Positions 61,866 to 64,000 of a stretch of DNA of 64,000 nt are shown here, piece after piece. The translations under genes were made by a program, and so were the position numbers. Within the stretch, counting starts at the first letter, position 1; every line of letters starts with the position of its first letter. The notes beneath the pieces are model-generated. The model made no database searches. It saw nothing but the letters and a program-made list of their open reading frames with translations, and was not told the origin of the DNA. This DNA comes from Augochlora pura (Eukaryota > Arthropoda > Insecta > Hymenoptera > Halictidae), in NCBI RefSeq assembly GCF_028453695.1, contig NC_135776.1, positions 18,050,663 through 18,114,662 of the forward strand. Reading direction: 5' to 3'.

Positions 61866-64000
61866 TCAGAACACCGTATTGTATATAACTTCGTCCTCCG
61901 TGCTGATAATCGAGTCGATCCGCTCGTTCGTCACCATCGAGTTCATGTATCGGTCGTTGCCGATCCTGGCCGGCAGCTCGACGGCCGAGTCGCGCCCTTT
62001 CACCACGATCTTGATCCTGGCCATCACGTGGCTACCAGGACACTTTTGAACTTGGGCAGCCGCGTTCTCGCAGATCTCCGCGTAAATGTCGTCAGCTTTG
62101 GTCCTGGTTAATTTTGGAAGGGATGGCACGGGCGTCAGGCTGTCCCTGACGCGTGAGTAGTTCGGCTGCAGCTCGACGCTGCTTGCCGGCATCTCCAAAA
62201 TGCTCGTGGAGACGGATCTTTGTACAGGTTGCTTGGACGAGTTCGAGTGACTCTGGTTAGAGGTAGTTTCCGGCTCTAGGCTGGAGTAGCGCTCCTGGCA
62301 CCTGATCGCCACTTCCGGCTTCACCGCGAACGTGAACGAGGCCGACTTCTTCGCCGGGTTCCGGCTGCGGCCGCCCTGCGCCAGCTTCGAGATCCGCTCC
62401 AGGAATCCGTTCCGACAGTTCTGCCTCGTCTGACTCTTCTCGCGGACGGTGCTCTTCTTCAGATGCTCCAGCCCGTCCTTCAGGCTCTGCAGGATCGGCT
62501 TCGTCGTTTCCGGCTTCGGCTTGATCTTCTTCAGATGCATCTCCTTCAGGCTGTCGCCGGTCGGGTGCAGCTTCAGAGGTGCCACTCTCGGTTCCGTTGC
62601 CCGATCACCGACGGCACGGCTGAAGTGGTAAAACAGGTTGAACTACATAGAATCGCATATTTTCAAATGGTTCGAACGTCTTTCGAATATTACGGCGATA
62701 CGGGACATTCTACGGTATATTAATGCGATCGCCTGAGATATACGATTTTCTGTATCAGATTATTCAAACAACTTCGAACGTTTCAGAGATATCTCGCGGG
62801 ATCTCGGCTGTGAGAACCGAACCGGGATATGGGTGTTCAGATGACGGATCCGATTAGTTGGAAGATTAGGCTAAACAGTTATTATAATATAATCGCGTTT
62901 AAACGAGTAGTTTAAATGACGAGAGTATTCTAATATCGAAAGATAATCGAAGATCTATTTGTATCGTGCTGAATCTTTCCGCTTTGTTTAAAAATTTCAA
63001 AATTATTTCGATTTGGTGTAATGATTTTGTATAATAGTTATTTAACTAATACTTTTTCCATTACGGTACGAATAAGAAATTACTACATATTATTGATGAC
63101 ATGTAAAAGTACCTGCAGGCAGACAATAACCGTTGCATTTTTGGCGAAGCCAGCAGCCTAGCTTCCGACGGGTAGCCTAGTCTCGCCCTCCTCACTCGTG
63201 GCGCACCACTTCCGGTTACCACGAGCTCGAGCATTTCAGGGTTGTGCACGGGTCTTTCCGGTACGATGCATCCTAAAACGATCGGTCCTCGAGTCGAGCT
63301 TTCCAGTTCCATCAAACCGCCATATTCTCTTGGCAAGGGAATCGGAAGTGGACCAGCTATCAAACGAACCTGGTAATCAGGAGTCACCGATTAGAATTGT
63401 CATTTTAAAAAATTTTTTAAATATTGTTGTGTGGGGGTTGGTCGAATTATAAATATAACTATAATTAATATTACAGTTATTATTATAATATAATTATTAT
63501 TGTTATTATATTAATAAAGAGGGACACTTTTTGAAGACTTTCAGTCTCGGTCGATTCTTTAAACAACGCTATAATCAATACCATTTTTTATATCGATATC
63601 CAAGTGATATACTTTGCATAATTAATATTGCAATATCTATATATTATTTTTTAGTCTTTTATCTTTCTTCAATTATGGAGTAACAAGGTTACCAAATTGT
63701 GATTAATTACAGCTTCTCATAATAAAAGGGGTTGCAACCAAATTGAGCCAGTAGGAGGGGTAACTGAGAGCAGGAATTTTTCGTCCTCGTGAACGAAGCA
63801 CAAGGATGCTCACCCTGAGAGGTAGCTGTCTTTTCGCAAGGTGTTGTACTTTGTACAGCACGGCGTCGCTTCCGGTGTCGATGCTTCCGTTCTGGCAAAT
63901 GGCGTAGAACTCGCCCCTCGCCGATAACGGTGCGAACACCTCGCGACCATGCGGATCTAAACACTGGGCGTATTGATCCTTCTCCGATGAGCTACCCGAA
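61866..64000 (-). CDS. CABIT-domain protein (GAREM/Themis-like), C-terminal 398 residues, 5' part beyond window
   Basis: Exons in transcript order are (64000)-63814, 63369-63113 and 62619-61866; phases are 0 and 2. The first two exons encode a CABIT-like segment: QYAQCLDPHGREVFAPLSARGEF, then VRLIAGPLPIPLPREYGGLMEL and GPIVLGCIVPERPV. CABIT proteins (GAREM, Themis, insect relatives) are adaptors that link receptor tyrosine signalling to Grb2 (family knowledge). The last exon is a Ser/Lys-rich, probably disordered tail with KPKPETTKP, DDIYAEI and DRYMNSM; the latter fits the pYxN consensus for Grb2 SH2. The acceptor at 62620-62621 (TACCACTTCAG) was chosen because the more distal one runs into a stop. 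The CABIT assignment comes from recalled sequence character and is less certain than the other genes; the insect name (possibly serrano) is unproven. Confidence 0.75.

Noticed and set aside
62620..62645. Alternative acceptor TATGTAG before TTCAACCTG for the last CABIT exon
   Set aside because: Joining it to the exon ending at 63113 shifts frame and meets a TGA within 25 codons, whereas the TTCAG at 62620-62624 keeps the long frame open.

Overview
The window is AT-rich nuclear DNA from an insect, most likely a bee or another hymenopteran. The basis is spliced genes with short GT-AG introns, insect orthologues of housekeeping genes, and a CCHamide-2 neuropeptide precursor whose mature peptide matches the bee form as I remember it. 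No bacterial or viral genes, CRISPR arrays, rRNA or tRNA genes were seen. All gene models were built by hand from splice signals, reading phase and recalled family sequences; no search was run.

Left block (1-8.4 kb): NAA40, an N-terminal histone acetyltransferase (+), converges on a Golgi alpha-mannosidase II gene (-) with only 47 bp between their stop codons. The next gene is the 3' part of the CCHamide-2 gene (-).

Middle block (8.9-37.4 kb): this gene-poor stretch is explained as one 28.4 kb intron of CCHamide-2. The signal-peptide exon lies at 37353-37446 and the peptide exon at 8686-8940, and the Lys-Arg cleavage site in front of the peptide is created by joining them. The intron holds two ~200 bp TTAA-flanked MITEs, a TA-flanked Tc1/mariner-type MITE, two local segmental duplications, several minisatellites and a series of CpG-rich patches in otherwise AT-rich DNA. 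A second TA-flanked MITE lies upstream of the gene at 40.4 kb.

Right block (45.1-64 kb): a compact cluster in alternating orientation. It contains WDPCP/fritz (+), mRpL48 (-), an unrecognised coiled-coil gene (+), COG8 (-), the DEAD-box helicase DDX24 (+) and the 3' part of a CABIT-domain gene (-, cut by the window end). WDPCP carries a single expanded disordered exon of about 570 residues with a recurring TSF motif. DDX24 has DETD in place of DEAD/DEAE.

The genes do not form one pathway. Man-II and COG8 both act in the Golgi (N-glycan trimming, and retention of glycosylation enzymes). NAA40, DDX24 and mRpL48 serve chromatin and ribosome functions. WDPCP acts in planar polarity and cilia, and CCHamide-2 is a secreted hormone.
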